Positions 1 through 6,064 of a stretch of 28,288 bases of DNA are shown here, one piece after another. The position numbers and the translations under genes are program-made. The stretch covers positions 1 to 28,288 of the IMG/VR virus record IMGVR_UViG_3300000117_000067, one strand, 5' to 3'. This DNA is from a virus. Numbering within the stretch: position 1 is the first letter of the stretch; each line of letters starts with the position of its first letter. Under the pieces are notes generated by a model. It saw only the letters and a list, made by a program, of their open reading frames with translations. It was not told where the DNA came from and did not search any database.

Positions 1-159
1 CCGAATAAACAATTCCCATTCTTCTTCACTAATCGGTAGTTGGTTTCCTTCTTCGTCTTGATAATCTTCATCATCCATCATATGTTCCATGTGTTCTTTC
101 TCTATGTATTGCCATAATGTCGGCTTTAATTGTTGCCATAATCTTTCTTCATCCTTCAT
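1..159 (-). CDS. Acidic hypothetical protein (3' end outside window)
   Basis: A leftward frame starts at ATG 159-157 and stays open for 53 codons to the window edge. It overlaps the stop of the gene upstream in an ATGA junction, the usual sign of translational coupling here. The visible part is strongly acidic, with runs such as MMDDEDYQDEEG and SEEEEW, and has several Trp residues. I recognise no family. It is the most downstream visible gene of the leftward block that begins near 1127. Confidence 0.6.
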   Translation of the reverse strand, partial: MKDEERLWQQLKPTLWQYIEKEHMEHMMDDEDYQDEEGNQLPISEEEWELFIR

Positions 160-932
160 TCATCATCACCATGTTTTAATCTTGCTTCTCTAGTTAATGC
201 TACAATATCAGGACTACATTCTGTCTTTGATTCTGTAATATGTTCAAAATAACATTCTAGTTCGGGTTCATGTAAAAAGGTAATTTCTTCATCTGCAACA
301 TCTCTAAAACATTGTTGGAAAGCACTTTCAAATATATGTTGAATTAAACCAACATCAGAAATAATATTATCAACCATTCTTTCTTTAATAGTAGCGGCTT
401 TCTTTACTCTTGCAGATTCCCAACTAATATTAAATGTTAATATCAGACCATCACTTGAATTTGTAAGGCTACAAACTAAAATAACCTCTTCATCATCAGG
501 AATAGAATATTGAAGAAAATGTCCTTTAATATAATTATGATTAGAATTACCTACAAACTTAGACAATTCTTCAGTAGCCATATTTGTAAAATTAATTTTA
601 TTACCTTTGGGTTCATGCCAAACTGTATCGATAATCTCTTCAGTAGTAGTATTTAACTCAACATTTTCCCATCCATTATCTTTCATATTTCGAACTATAC
701 CAGCAGATAAATATTGATATGGTGAAGTAAACATTACTCTACCATCAACTACACATTCAGATACAACAGTTGATTTTATTTTATCATATTTACCAACGGG
801 AGATGTTTCATATATATTAGATACATTAACACCCCAATCATCTAATGCGTGTAATAACTCATAATAATGATAATCTCTCAGTTTCGTGTTTGCATATTTC
901 ATGTTCATTGTTCTTTTGTATGTTATACTCAT
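156..932 (-). CDS. Hypothetical protein, 258 aa
   Basis: A complete leftward gene whose ATG lies one base beyond the stop of the gene before it. The Shine-Dalgarno GGAG sits inside the last codons of that upstream gene (ATGGAGATAAAATAAATG), which supports this start over the in-frame ATGs a few codons later. The product looks soluble, with no clear signal peptide or membrane helix. It mixes beta-rich stretches in the middle (for example EEVILVCSLTNSSDGLILTF) with an acidic, helical C-terminus. I do not recognise the family. Its place in the leftward block with a regulated-looking promoter suggests an accessory or early gene, but that is inference. Confidence 0.7.
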   Translation of the reverse strand: MSITYKRTMNMKYANTKLRDYHYYELLHALDDWGVNVSNIYETSPVGKYDKIKSTVVSECVVDGRVMFTSPYQYLSAGIVRNMKDNGWENVELNTTTEEIIDTVWHEPKGNKINFTNMATEELSKFVGNSNHNYIKGHFLQYSIPDDEEVILVCSLTNSSDGLILTFNISWESARVKKAATIKERMVDNIISDVGLIQHIFESAFQQCFRDVADEEITFLHEPELECYFEHITESKTECSPDIVALTREARLKHGDDE

Positions 933-1127
933 TTATTTTATCTCCATTGTTTGAAAGGCTTTCAACCCTGCGGTTAATTCAGAAAAACATTCTGCGAAAT
1001 CTTCACCTTGTACAGTCAATTCCTTAATGACTAGTATTTGGGCTGAACCCGATTTCATATGTCCTACTGATAACTTATATCTGTAAGGTTTTGTTTCTTG
1101 TATTGTATTATTAGTTGTTTGCGTCAT
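933..1127 (-). CDS. Small hypothetical protein, 64 aa
   Basis: First gene of the leftward cluster 1-1127. The ATG lies about 31 bases from a TTAAATA box in the upstream promoter, so the mRNA may be leaderless or have a very short leader. The protein has a Thr/Asn-rich N-terminus, then alternating strands (YRYKLSVGH, AQILVIKELTVQG) and an amphipathic helix (DFAECFSELTAGLKAF). It could be a small alpha/beta domain, but no family is recognised. Its last codons (MEIK) encode the Shine-Dalgarno of the next gene. Confidence 0.6.
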   Translation of the reverse strand: MTQTTNNTIQETKPYRYKLSVGHMKSGSAQILVIKELTVQGEDFAECFSELTAGLKAFQTMEIK

Positions 1128-1152
1128 AGTTTATCACTTTATACATCAGTCA

Positions 1153-1194
1153 TAGGGTATTTAACTGGTAGCAGTCAAAGCACTACCATATGGT
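1153..1194 (-). promoter_or_regulatory. Composite promoter/operator P1 with ACCATATGGT palindrome
   Basis: Read leftward: perfect palindrome ACCATATGGT (1185-1194), 4 bases, CTTTGA (1175-1180), 10 bases, then TTAAATACCCTA (1153-1164), whose TTAAATA resembles an archaeal TATA box. The same order and similar spacing recur at P2 and P3. It lies directly upstream of the 64 aa gene. The palindrome is a likely site for a dimeric regulator. Confidence 0.6.
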
Positions 1195-1222
1195 TGTAAT
1201 ATTTGCTTTGCGGTATTATAGC

Positions 1223-1250
1223 CTTAAAAGGGCATTTCTGCCCAATTAAG
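1223..1250 (-). terminator. Hairpin terminator after the 173 aa gene
   Basis: GGGCA (1230-1234) pairs perfectly with TGCCC (1239-1243) around a 4-base loop. After a 2-base mismatch the stem resumes as CTTAA/TTAAG. On the leftward strand the hairpin is followed by TTTT. It sits between the end of the 1282-1803 gene and promoter P1, as expected for an intrinsic terminator. Confidence 0.55.
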
Positions 1251-1281
1251 GTGTTAAGTAGGGTTGAAACTACCTAACTAT

Positions 1282-1803
1282 CTATTCTTCCTCCTGAGAA
1301 GAAGTATTTACCAAAACAACGGGTGATTCCCCGTTCCAAAGGTAAGGTGCGTTATCTGTATTTTTGGTAAAATCTGAATATGCTTTATTCATCATTTGTC
1401 TACGGCTTGCAGTATTTGCATCAGCGAACTCAACTGCATCAGCATAATTTCCGCCACCGGATTTACCGTGTCTCATTTCTAGTGTGCGTATTGATTCGTT
1501 TTCATTGAAGAGTGTAATCATTGCAGAGTGATAAGCGGATAAAACCGCATCTCTTGCAATAAGTACAGCATCGGGCATGGTTGAACCTCTACCCGACCTA
1601 AATGGCTTGTCTGCGATATCTGCGAAACATGTTCTGATAGCCCCATAGAGAGCATCTCTAGACTCAGGTTTCTTATCAGCAGCAGCGATTAATTGCGGTA
1701 CTGCAATTAACTCAATATTCTGTTGCCAATCAGGATGGCTTTCAAACCATGCCTCAATTAGTGTTTTCTTACTTTCCCATTGTTCATTTGTCATATCTGT
1801 CAT
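1282..1803 (-). CDS. Hypothetical protein, 173 aa; paralogue of the 2056-2529 gene
   Basis: The chosen ATG at 1803 has a GAGGAAT Shine-Dalgarno 7-8 bases upstream; an in-frame GTG at 1851 and an ATG at 1794 are alternatives. The protein is mostly helical and shares collinear landmarks with the divergent neighbour: an N-terminal WE..KK, an (A)VQLIA-like stretch, S-K-P-E, an Arg/Gly-rich RSGRG, then HGKS followed by ADYA/YADA, and the same last six residues SSQEEE. The two genes are therefore products of a duplication and inversion. No database family is recognised. It has its own promoter (P2) and terminator, so it is a single-gene unit, possibly expressed early. Confidence 0.75.
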   Translation of the reverse strand: MTDMTNEQWESKKTLIEAWFESHPDWQQNIELIAVPQLIAAADKKPESRDALYGAIRTCFADIADKPFRSGRGSTMPDAVLIARDAVLSAYHSAMITLFNENESIRTLEMRHGKSGGGNYADAVEFADANTASRRQMMNKAYSDFTKNTDNAPYLWNGESPVVLVNTSSQEEE

Positions 1804-1873
1804 AATAATTCCTCTTTTTATCTCCTTAGTTAAGTATCTATTCAACCCCACTTAACATAATATACAGTGAATA

Positions 1874-1915
1874 TAGGGTACTTAAGGGTGTTCTCAAAGT
1901 GCCACACCATATGGT
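1874..1915 (-). promoter_or_regulatory. Composite promoter/operator P2 with ACCATATGGT palindrome
   Basis: Read leftward: ACCATATGGT (1906-1915), 6 bases, CTTTGA (1894-1899), 8 bases, TTAAGTACCCTA (1874-1885). It is nearly the same element as P1, and the flank ATTACA outside the palindrome is also shared. It is placed to drive the 173 aa gene. Confidence 0.6.
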
Positions 1916-1955
1916 TGTAATACATAATATTTCATTATACATTTAAATAAATACT

Positions 1956-1997
1956 ACCATATGGTTCTACTTTGATAGAACCCTTTAATAAGCCCTA
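1956..1997 (+). promoter_or_regulatory. Composite promoter/operator P3 with ACCATATGGT palindrome
   Basis: Rightward copy of the P1/P2 element: ACCATATGGT (1956-1965), 4 bases, CTTTGA (1970-1975), 8 bases, TTTAATAAGCCCTA (1984-1997). It points at the 157 aa gene. Its palindrome is only 40 bases from that of P2, so one regulator could control both divergent genes. Confidence 0.6.
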
Positions 1998-2055
1998 CAT
2001 CGGCTATTATTATGCTCACAAAGGCAATCAGTTAATGATAATAAAGGTGTTAAAA

Positions 2056-2529
2056 ATGGAAACATGGGAAGATACAAAAAAGAAAGTAGAAACAATGATA
2101 GCGGCAGATGATAGAGGTTCACTCGATGAAGGTCTAAAGGTTGTAGCCGTACAATTAATTGCAACAGGAGATAGTAAACCTGAGATGCAAGAACAAATGA
2201 CTAAGACTCTAAAAGAGGCTCTTAGAGGATGTCATGGATATCCTTGGAGAAGAGGTGGTGGAGGTATTCTTTCTGCTGCTGCTCTAAGTACAGTGGATGC
2301 AATAGTAGCAGATGTTGAAACAGCATTTGCAAATGCATTCGATTCTTGTATCGGTGTTCAAGCATTACTATTGCCTCACGGTAAGAGTAAGAATACTCAT
2401 TTTGAAAATGGTGCAGATTATGCAAGCACACTCACAAAGACAATTCGTAAAAACGCAACTACGCTTTACAAAGCAGGTTGGGATGGTTCTCTAGATGGTC
2501 TAGGGATTTCTTCACAGGAGGAAGAATAA
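2056..2529 (+). CDS. Hypothetical protein, 157 aa; paralogue of the 1282-1803 gene
   Basis: ATG 2056 is chosen because AAAGGTG lies just upstream and because METWEDTKKK then aligns with the start of the leftward paralogue. An in-frame TTG at 1972 sits inside the promoter element and is unlikely. Landmarks shared with the paralogue are WE..KK, VAVQLIA, DSKPE, a GYPWRRGGGG turn, LPHGKSKN, NGADYAS and the terminal SSQEEE. The protein is predicted to be alpha-helical, with a Gly-rich loop near residue 68 and no membrane segment. Function unknown. A strong terminator directly follows, so this is a one-gene transcript. Confidence 0.75.
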   Translation: METWEDTKKKVETMIAADDRGSLDEGLKVVAVQLIATGDSKPEMQEQMTKTLKEALRGCHGYPWRRGGGGILSAAALSTVDAIVADVETAFANAFDSCIGVQALLLPHGKSKNTHFENGADYASTLTKTIRKNATTLYKAGWDGSLDGLGISSQEEE

Positions 2530-2558
2530 AACGGATTGACTCTTTGTGAGTACTAATT

Positions 2559-2597
2559 GGGGGAATAGGGCTTTAATGCCTTATTCCTCCTTTTTTT
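2559..2597 (+). terminator. Strong intrinsic terminator
   Basis: GGGGGAATAGGGC (2559-2571) pairs with GCCTTATTCCTCC (2578-2590) over 13 pairs, two of them G-T, around a 6-base loop. Seven T residues follow (2591-2597). It ends the 157 aa gene. Confidence 0.85.
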
Positions 2598-2630
2598 ATT
2601 TTAAGGTCTTAAACTGACAAAGCGTTTAAT

Positions 2631-2698
2631 ACCATATGGTTGTGTATTGTTTTAAAATAGAGGCTGGCGAAAACTTGACCGTATCTTTTATATACCCT
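2631..2698 (+). promoter_or_regulatory. Fourth ACCATATGGT site and TATA-like box (P4)
   Basis: The palindrome is at 2631-2640. Further downstream, ACTTGACC (2673-2680) and TTTTATATACCCT (2686-2698) resemble the CTTTGA and TTAAATACCCTA parts of P1-P3, but the gap from the palindrome is longer. The box is a good archaeal TATA match. No coding gene follows for over 500 bases, so a transcript from here would be a leader or non-coding RNA crossing the candidate origin. Confidence 0.45.
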
Positions 2699-2960
2699 CC
2701 TAGCCGACTTGATTTGTAGGAACTGACCAAACATCATTCGTGTACAAGAATAACCTAATTAATACTTAAAGCAGTATTATTCAAAGGATAAATATTTTAC
2801 CACCAATATGACATCAGTTATTATTACTAATGATTAAAGAATCATTATTAATACAATATGTATTATTTGATAGAAATATCAGTATCTAGTATCCTATATA
2901 ATATAAGATAACTAAATAATATCTTACTCATTTTGACTAACATTCTTCCTTTTCACTTAA

Positions 2961-3015
2961 GTGGAAACGAGAGGTAGAACAAAATGAATAAGATATACAA
3001 TATATGTATATCATT
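2961..3015 (+). repeat. Origin-type repeat, copy A
   Basis: Begins GTGGAAACGAGAGGT and ends TATGTATATCATT (3003-3015), with TAGAACAAA and ATATACAA between. The same ordered blocks recur in copy B. The GTGG start overlaps the palindrome CACTTAAGTG, giving the box a dyad arrangement. Confidence 0.55.
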
Positions 3016-3042
3016 ATAATATACATTATCATTTACTACATT

Positions 3043-3061
3043 TACATACATACATACATAC
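3043..3061. repeat. TACA tandem repeat
   Basis: Nearly five tandem TACA units, followed at once by a C/T-only tract to about 3096. Simple sequence inside the candidate origin, possibly a helically unstable segment. Confidence 0.6.
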
Positions 3062-3106
3062 TTTTTTTCTCTCTCTCTTTATTTATTTCTCTCTCTATGA
3101 AAAACA

Positions 3107-3173
3107 GTGGAAACGAGAGAAACGAATAAAGTAGAGCAAAGTGGTAAACATATACTAACATATGTATATCATT
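3107..3173 (+). repeat. Origin-type repeat, copy B
   Basis: Begins GTGGAAACGAGAG (3107-3119), then TAGAGCAAA and ATATACTAA, and ends TATGTATATCATT (3161-3173). It is an imperfect, slightly longer copy of 2961-3015, suggesting an iteron-like duplication. Confidence 0.55.
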
Positions 3174-3189
3174 GTGTCATTTCCAACAA

Positions 3190-3212
3190 GTGTAAACGAG
3201 TGGAAACAAGAA
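3190..3212 (+). repeat. Tandem pair of origin-box-like motifs
   Basis: GTGTAAACGA (3190-3199) is followed directly by GTGGAAACAAGAA (3200-3212). Two box-like motifs sit one helical turn apart, just upstream of the first rightward gene after the origin region. Confidence 0.45.
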
Positions 3213-3239
3213 TAGCATTAAAAAAATAACGTGATTAAC

Positions 3240-3659
3240 ATGGATAAAGAAATTAAAAGAACAAATGAAGAAGATAGCAAAGAAAGGAAGATAACAATGT
3301 TTAGTGGAAAGGGTGATGTCAAATATACACCTCCACAAACAATGCAACAACCTTACACAAGAAAACCTCTTGAAGGTGTAGCACTATTAATACATGAGAA
3401 GTGTAATGATATCAAAGGAATGCTTATTGAAAAGAATGAGCAGTATGGAGATTCAGCATTGAATCCAATTAGAATATTTTCAACATCTAATACAGATGAA
3501 CAACTGCGAGTTAGGATAGATGATAAGTTAAGTCGTTTATCTCGCGGTAATGATTCATTAGAATCAGATGATGATATAATTAATGACCTAATAGGTTACT
3601 TAGTTTTATTATCAATACATAAAGACACTCACCCCATAAGTGGAGAAGTTGTAGAATAG
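3240..3659 (+). CDS. Nmad1/DUF1599-like protein (putative nucleotide-handling)
   Basis: ATG 3240 is preferred to the GTG at 3231 because GTGATT then acts as a Shine-Dalgarno. Residues 1-45 are polar and probably disordered. Residues 46-130 carry the pattern of the nucleotide-modification-associated domain 1 / DUF1599 family: KNEQYGDSALNPIRIF (65-80), then RVRIDDKLSRL (91-100) and DDDIINDLIGYLVLL (110-124). This all-alpha family is linked to MazG-like NTP pyrophosphohydrolases, and phages often carry it beside nucleotide metabolism genes. The substrate cannot be told from sequence. The gene stands alone between the candidate origin and the RNA-like region. Confidence 0.65.
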   Translation: MDKEIKRTNEEDSKERKITMFSGKGDVKYTPPQTMQQPYTRKPLEGVALLIHEKCNDIKGMLIEKNEQYGDSALNPIRIFSTSNTDEQLRVRIDDKLSRLSRGNDSLESDDDIINDLIGYLVLLSIHKDTHPISGEVVE

Positions 3660-3749
3660 TCTTAGCGGGCTATCCTACAATACTTTAGGGTGTTATAAAA
3701 AGGGTTTAATCCAAATTAAAAAAGTAAAAAGATATAGTGGATGAGTGAT

Positions 3750-3967
3750 GTCAAGCATAAAAGTCGCTTGATGCTAATTCTAGATTAGCAAAGTAATTCA
3801 ATATAGAGTAGTAGGTTATCACAAGTATTATGCTTGTAATAGTCGGTCATGTTTGTGTGAAAGCACTCACTTTACTTGAAAGTTGTCATATTACCAAAAC
3901 TTGTAAAACTAATGTATCTGTAATCTCAAACAGATAATCAGTAAGAATTGTTTCCGCTAGAGACAAT
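3750..3967 (+). ncRNA. Candidate structured RNA: chain of hairpins
   Basis: Consecutive stems: GTCAAGC/GCTTGAT (3750-3756 with 3766-3772, one G-T), TGCTAAT/ATTAGCA (3772-3778 with 3784-3790, perfect), ACAAGTA/TGCTTGT (3821-3827 with 3831-3837, one wobble), TATCTGT/ACAGATA (3915-3921 with 3930-3936, perfect) and ATTGTTTC/GAGACAAT (3947-3954 with 3960-3967, one wobble). Five stems of 7-8 pairs in 220 bases of AT-rich DNA is more than expected by chance. Strand is assumed from the neighbouring genes. Confidence 0.4.
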
Positions 3968-4067
3968 GGGCTGCTGATGACTTACCCACGTGGTGACGGC
4001 ATAGAACGGTTACTTTCCCTTTTAACACTCAATAGTCAATGAAGACTTTAAAATAAAAATACTCTAG

Positions 4068-4186
4068 ATTCGGTTTAGGGTAGAGGTTTATGCAGTAATT
4101 AGTTCAAAGCATTACGTTCGTTCTTAATGTGGTCTTATTATAGTGACATGCTATTGCATCTTGTGAACTCCCTCTACCCTCCGAAT
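4068..4186 (+). ncRNA. Candidate structured RNA closed by a 15-pair stem
   Basis: ATTCGG (4068-4073) pairs with CCGAAT (4181-4186), and GGGTAGAGG (4078-4086) pairs with CCTCTACCC (4171-4179). The asymmetric internal loop is TTTA on one side and T on the other. Inside are smaller stems such as GTAAT/ATTAC (4095-4099 with 4111-4115). A 15-pair closing stem over about 120 bases suggests a folded RNA with a multi-branched interior. No known family recognised. Confidence 0.5.
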
Positions 4187-4243
4187 ACTATTCACACTCA
4201 CGACTACTTATGTAGTTCACAATTAAGGTTTTATCTTAATAAT

Positions 4244-4349
4244 AAAATCTTCTAGTTTCTCTTGCTTAGGGGTATATCATTCTTTTATGTGGTGTTTTGG
4301 AATGATAAGTGCGTCATGCGACCTCAGTTTATTAGAACTAGAAGATTTT
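4244..4349 (+). ncRNA. Candidate structured RNA closed by a perfect 14-pair stem
   Basis: AAAATCTTCTAGTT (4244-4257) is exactly complementary to AACTAGAAGATTTT (4336-4349). Nested inside, TATCATTC (4275-4282) is exactly complementary to GAATGATA (4300-4307). Two nested perfect stems are strong evidence for a folded RNA or a cruciform element. Confidence 0.5.
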
Positions 4350-4361
4350 CCCTTAGTTGAG

Positions 4362-4424
4362 AGTCGGGTTTGTCAGTTAATACATCGCGGGTAATTGAGC
4401 AAGAGCCAAAAGATGTTCCCGACT
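4362..4424 (+). ncRNA. Candidate stem-loop upstream of the main operon
   Basis: AGTCGGG (4362-4368) pairs perfectly with CCCGACT (4418-4424) around a 49-base loop. It ends 45 bases before the first gene of the long operon, so it could be a leader structure or a transcript end. Confidence 0.35.
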
Positions 4425-4469
4425 AATCACAATCACATATACAACAATAAAAATTAAAGAGGAATAAAA

Positions 4470-5018
4470 ATGAATATATTCGTATTAGATAATGACCCAA
4501 AAACATGTGCAAAAATGATGCTAGATAAACACGTAGTCAAAATGCCTACTGAAAGTATGCAAATGATATCAACGATTTTACATCATCATGGTATAGATTC
4601 ACCTTACAAACCTGTAATGTTAAATCACCCTTGTACTATTTGGGCTAGAAAAAGTAGACAAAACTTTAGTTTTCTTTGGGAACATTGCTTTGAATTGTGC
4701 AAAGAATATACAAAGCGTTATGGAAAAGTACACAAAGTCGAAGAAACTTTACAAGAGTATGCAAGTAAAATTGCAGAAATGTACATTTTCTTACCTGATA
4801 TTGGACTAACACCGTTTGCTCAAGCAATGCCGGACAAATACAAAAATGAAGATGCAGTGAAAGCATATCGTGAATACTATCTAAACGAGAAATATACTTT
4901 CGCTACATGGAAAACACAAGAGCCTGATTGGTGGCCTGATAACCATTACAACAATATGATAGACTTAAGAAAGAAACAGTTTCAAGATAAAATGAGGAGA
5001 AATAAATATGCCATATAA
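4470..5018 (+). CDS. Conserved phage-type protein (DKHVVKM family), possible DNA-repair fold
   Basis: Starts at ATG 4470 with AGAGG upstream and is 182 aa. It carries the ordered landmarks of a protein common in marine phages: MNIFVLD at the start, DKHVVKM (19-25), NHPCTIWARKS (52-62), EYTKRYGK, a TPFAQAMPDKY segment, AYREYY and a C-terminal W-rich end (PDWWPDN). Phage homologues are usually left as hypothetical; some resemble pyrimidine-dimer glycosylase proteins in the D-x-H...E motif, but I cannot confirm activity. It is the first gene of the long rightward operon and overlaps the next gene by 11 bases. Confidence 0.6.
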   Translation: MNIFVLDNDPKTCAKMMLDKHVVKMPTESMQMISTILHHHGIDSPYKPVMLNHPCTIWARKSRQNFSFLWEHCFELCKEYTKRYGKVHKVEETLQEYASKIAEMYIFLPDIGLTPFAQAMPDKYKNEDAVKAYREYYLNEKYTFATWKTQEPDWWPDNHYNNMIDLRKKQFQDKMRRNKYAI

Positions 5019-5541
5019 TAATTGCCAAAAAATAATGGAAGACGGACACAGATGTAATAAACAGTTTAGAGTACCTTCACATAAATGGAAGTTGAAATTC
5101 TGTCCTGAGTGTGAAACTAATCCTAAACATAAAGGGAATAGGATGAGTGCCTTAGCAAACGAATTACAGATTAAAGATTATCTTAGAGCATTAATGAAAG
5201 AATATCCTAGTGTTAAAGATATAGTGCCTAATCAAACTCAAATGGATGAAATACGCAAAGTATTGAAGAGTTTTAGTGATGAATTAGATAGAATGAGACT
5301 CACAAGAGGAGAAATTGATAGGCTACTTAGTGCTAATAAAACTCATGTATCTAAAAAATTAAATGAATATAGTAATATAATCAATGAAGAATTGAATGTT
5401 GCTCGAAGTGAATTAAAGGAATTAACTAAACCTGAATCAGAAAAGTTACAGAGACAATTACTAACGCTAAGTAATAGACTTACTAAGTTAGAGAAAAGGC
5501 TAAAAGTAATAGAAGATGAATGGAGTGATGTTGATTGTTGA
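5008..5541 (+). CDS. Zinc-ribbon plus coiled-coil protein, 177 aa
   Basis: Starts inside the end of the previous gene with AGGAG upstream. Residues 6-35 form a Cys4 zinc-ribbon-like unit (C6, C16, C32, C35). From about residue 70 the sequence is highly charged and heptad-like (LDRMRLTRGEIDRLL, ARSELKELTKPESEKL, LSNRLTKLEKRLKVIE), indicating a long coiled coil. Such proteins are often nucleic-acid binding or scaffolding, but no specific family is recognised. The stop overlaps a TTG-start mini-gene. Confidence 0.65.
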   Translation: MPYNNCQKIMEDGHRCNKQFRVPSHKWKLKFCPECETNPKHKGNRMSALANELQIKDYLRALMKEYPSVKDIVPNQTQMDEIRKVLKSFSDELDRMRLTRGEIDRLLSANKTHVSKKLNEYSNIINEELNVARSELKELTKPESEKLQRQLLTLSNRLTKLEKRLKVIEDEWSDVDC

Positions 5542-5669
5542 AGTGTAGTGAATGTCACGACACTGGGATGGTAGTTAAACAAGACGCAACAGGTGAAATG
5601 GATGTTGAAATGTGTATTTGTAAATCACATATATATAAGGATTGGTTGATTAAATATGGACTTAAATGA
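5538..5669 (+). CDS. Mini zinc-ribbon protein, 43 aa (TTG start)
   Basis: TTG 5538 overlaps the preceding TGA in a TTGA junction. The product has CSEC near residue 3 and CIC near residue 26, then a basic/aromatic tail (YKDWLIKYGLK). The Cys spacing suggests a small zinc-binding knuckle. Its last codons overlap the start of the next gene. One of several mini zinc proteins in this operon. Confidence 0.5.
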   Translation: MKCSECHDTGMVVKQDATGEMDVEMCICKSHIYKDWLIKYGLK

Positions 5670-5889
5670 TATTAAGAATTTTGAAATGATGAAGCATCAT
5701 TTTAATCAGATGATAGAGTTCTATGAGGAGATGCCACCATTGGTAAGTAATATCCATAGAACGATAATTGAAGATTCATTGACTTCAATAGCAGCCGTTA
5801 TGGAAGGAGTAACAGCACAGTTATTAGAAATAATTGATGATGAAACAATTATAATAGATATAACAAAACAAGTGGAGGATGAATTATAA
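5656..5889 (+). CDS. Small helical acidic protein, 77 aa
   Basis: ATG 5656 follows a short spacer after ATAAGGA and overlaps the upstream mini-gene. The sequence is predicted to be almost entirely helical (IKNFEMMKHHFNQMIEFYEEM, then SLTSIAAVMEGVTAQLLEII) and acidic at the end (KQVEDEL). No family recognised. The end codons GTGGAGGATGAA supply the Shine-Dalgarno of the next mini-gene. Confidence 0.6.
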   Translation: MDLNDIKNFEMMKHHFNQMIEFYEEMPPLVSNIHRTIIEDSLTSIAAVMEGVTAQLLEIIDDETIIIDITKQVEDEL

Positions 5890-5954
5890 TGGAGTTCTTT
5901 TTAATCATGTTAGTAATATTTATTAGTTTACGTTTATTGGGGTTTAAGATATGA
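5889..5954 (+). CDS. Single-pass membrane micropeptide, 21 aa
   Basis: ATG 5889 shares its A with the preceding TAA stop, and its TGA overlaps the next ATG. Almost the whole 21 residue product is hydrophobic (EFFLIMLVIFISLRLLG), enough for one membrane span. GGAGGATG upstream supports translation. Function unknown. Confidence 0.4.
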   Translation: MEFFLIMLVIFISLRLLGFKI

Positions 5955-6064
5955 CTATTAGGGTTAGAAGATGTACAATTTGTGGTAAAAACCACCGCAT
6001 TAAAGACCAATATACTAGTAGGATTTGTGAAGAATGCTACCAAAAAAAAGAAGGAGAAGAATGA
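5951..6064 (+). CDS. Mini zinc-ribbon protein, 37 aa
   Basis: ATGA-coupled at both ends. CTIC and CEEC pairs are separated by a basic stretch (GKNHRIKDQYTSRI), a compact Cys4 zinc ribbon. The N-terminus is basic. Likely a nucleic-acid or protein binding knuckle; no family assigned. Confidence 0.5.
   Translation: MTIRVRRCTICGKNHRIKDQYTSRICEECYQKKEGEE

Larger units (their letters stand above)
2641..3239. other. AT-rich non-coding region; candidate replication origin
   Basis: No gene is visible in about 600 bases. The left part holds P4. From 2760 to 3060 the DNA is very AT-rich, with small stem-loops, the clearest being TAATGATT (2828-2835) paired with AATCATTA (2840-2847). The right part holds three GTGGAAACRAGA motifs (2961, 3107, 3200) plus a variant GTGTAAACGA (3190), a CACTTAAGTG palindrome (2954-2963), a TACA tandem repeat (3043-3061) and a polypyrimidine tract (3062-3096). 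GTGGAAACGA resembles the TGGAAAC core of archaeal origin recognition boxes. Repeated boxes next to an AT-rich segment between a leftward block and rightward replication genes suggest an origin. Confidence 0.5.
3660..4469. other. Gene-free region with dense RNA-like secondary structure
   Basis: About 800 bases with no credible coding frame on either strand. Parts are visibly richer in G and C than the surrounding genes, especially 3945-4020 and 4160-4185. It holds many perfect or near-perfect stems, listed as separate entries. No tRNA cloverleaf, rRNA segment, or known intron or RNase P signature was recognised. It may encode one or more structured non-coding RNAs. Confidence 0.6.

Noticed and set aside
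1972-2055. In-frame TTG extension of the 157 aa gene
   Set aside because: It lies inside the promoter element shared with P1/P2, has no ribosome site, and the extra residues have no match in the paralogue; ATG 2056 fits better.
3043-3061. TACA repeat as a CRISPR remnant
   Set aside because: It is a 4-base tandem repeat with no spacers and no cas genes anywhere in the window.
3725-3745. AAGATATAGT resembling the P7 segment of group I introns
   Set aside because: No matching partner elements (P, Q, R) nearby and no interrupted gene around it.
3970-3990. CTGATGA resembling a C/D-box guide RNA signature
   Set aside because: Only a C-box-like match; no properly spaced D box with flanking terminal stem was found.
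4090-4120. GTTCAAAGC resembling a tRNA T-loop
   Set aside because: No acceptor, D or anticodon stems can be formed at the right distances.
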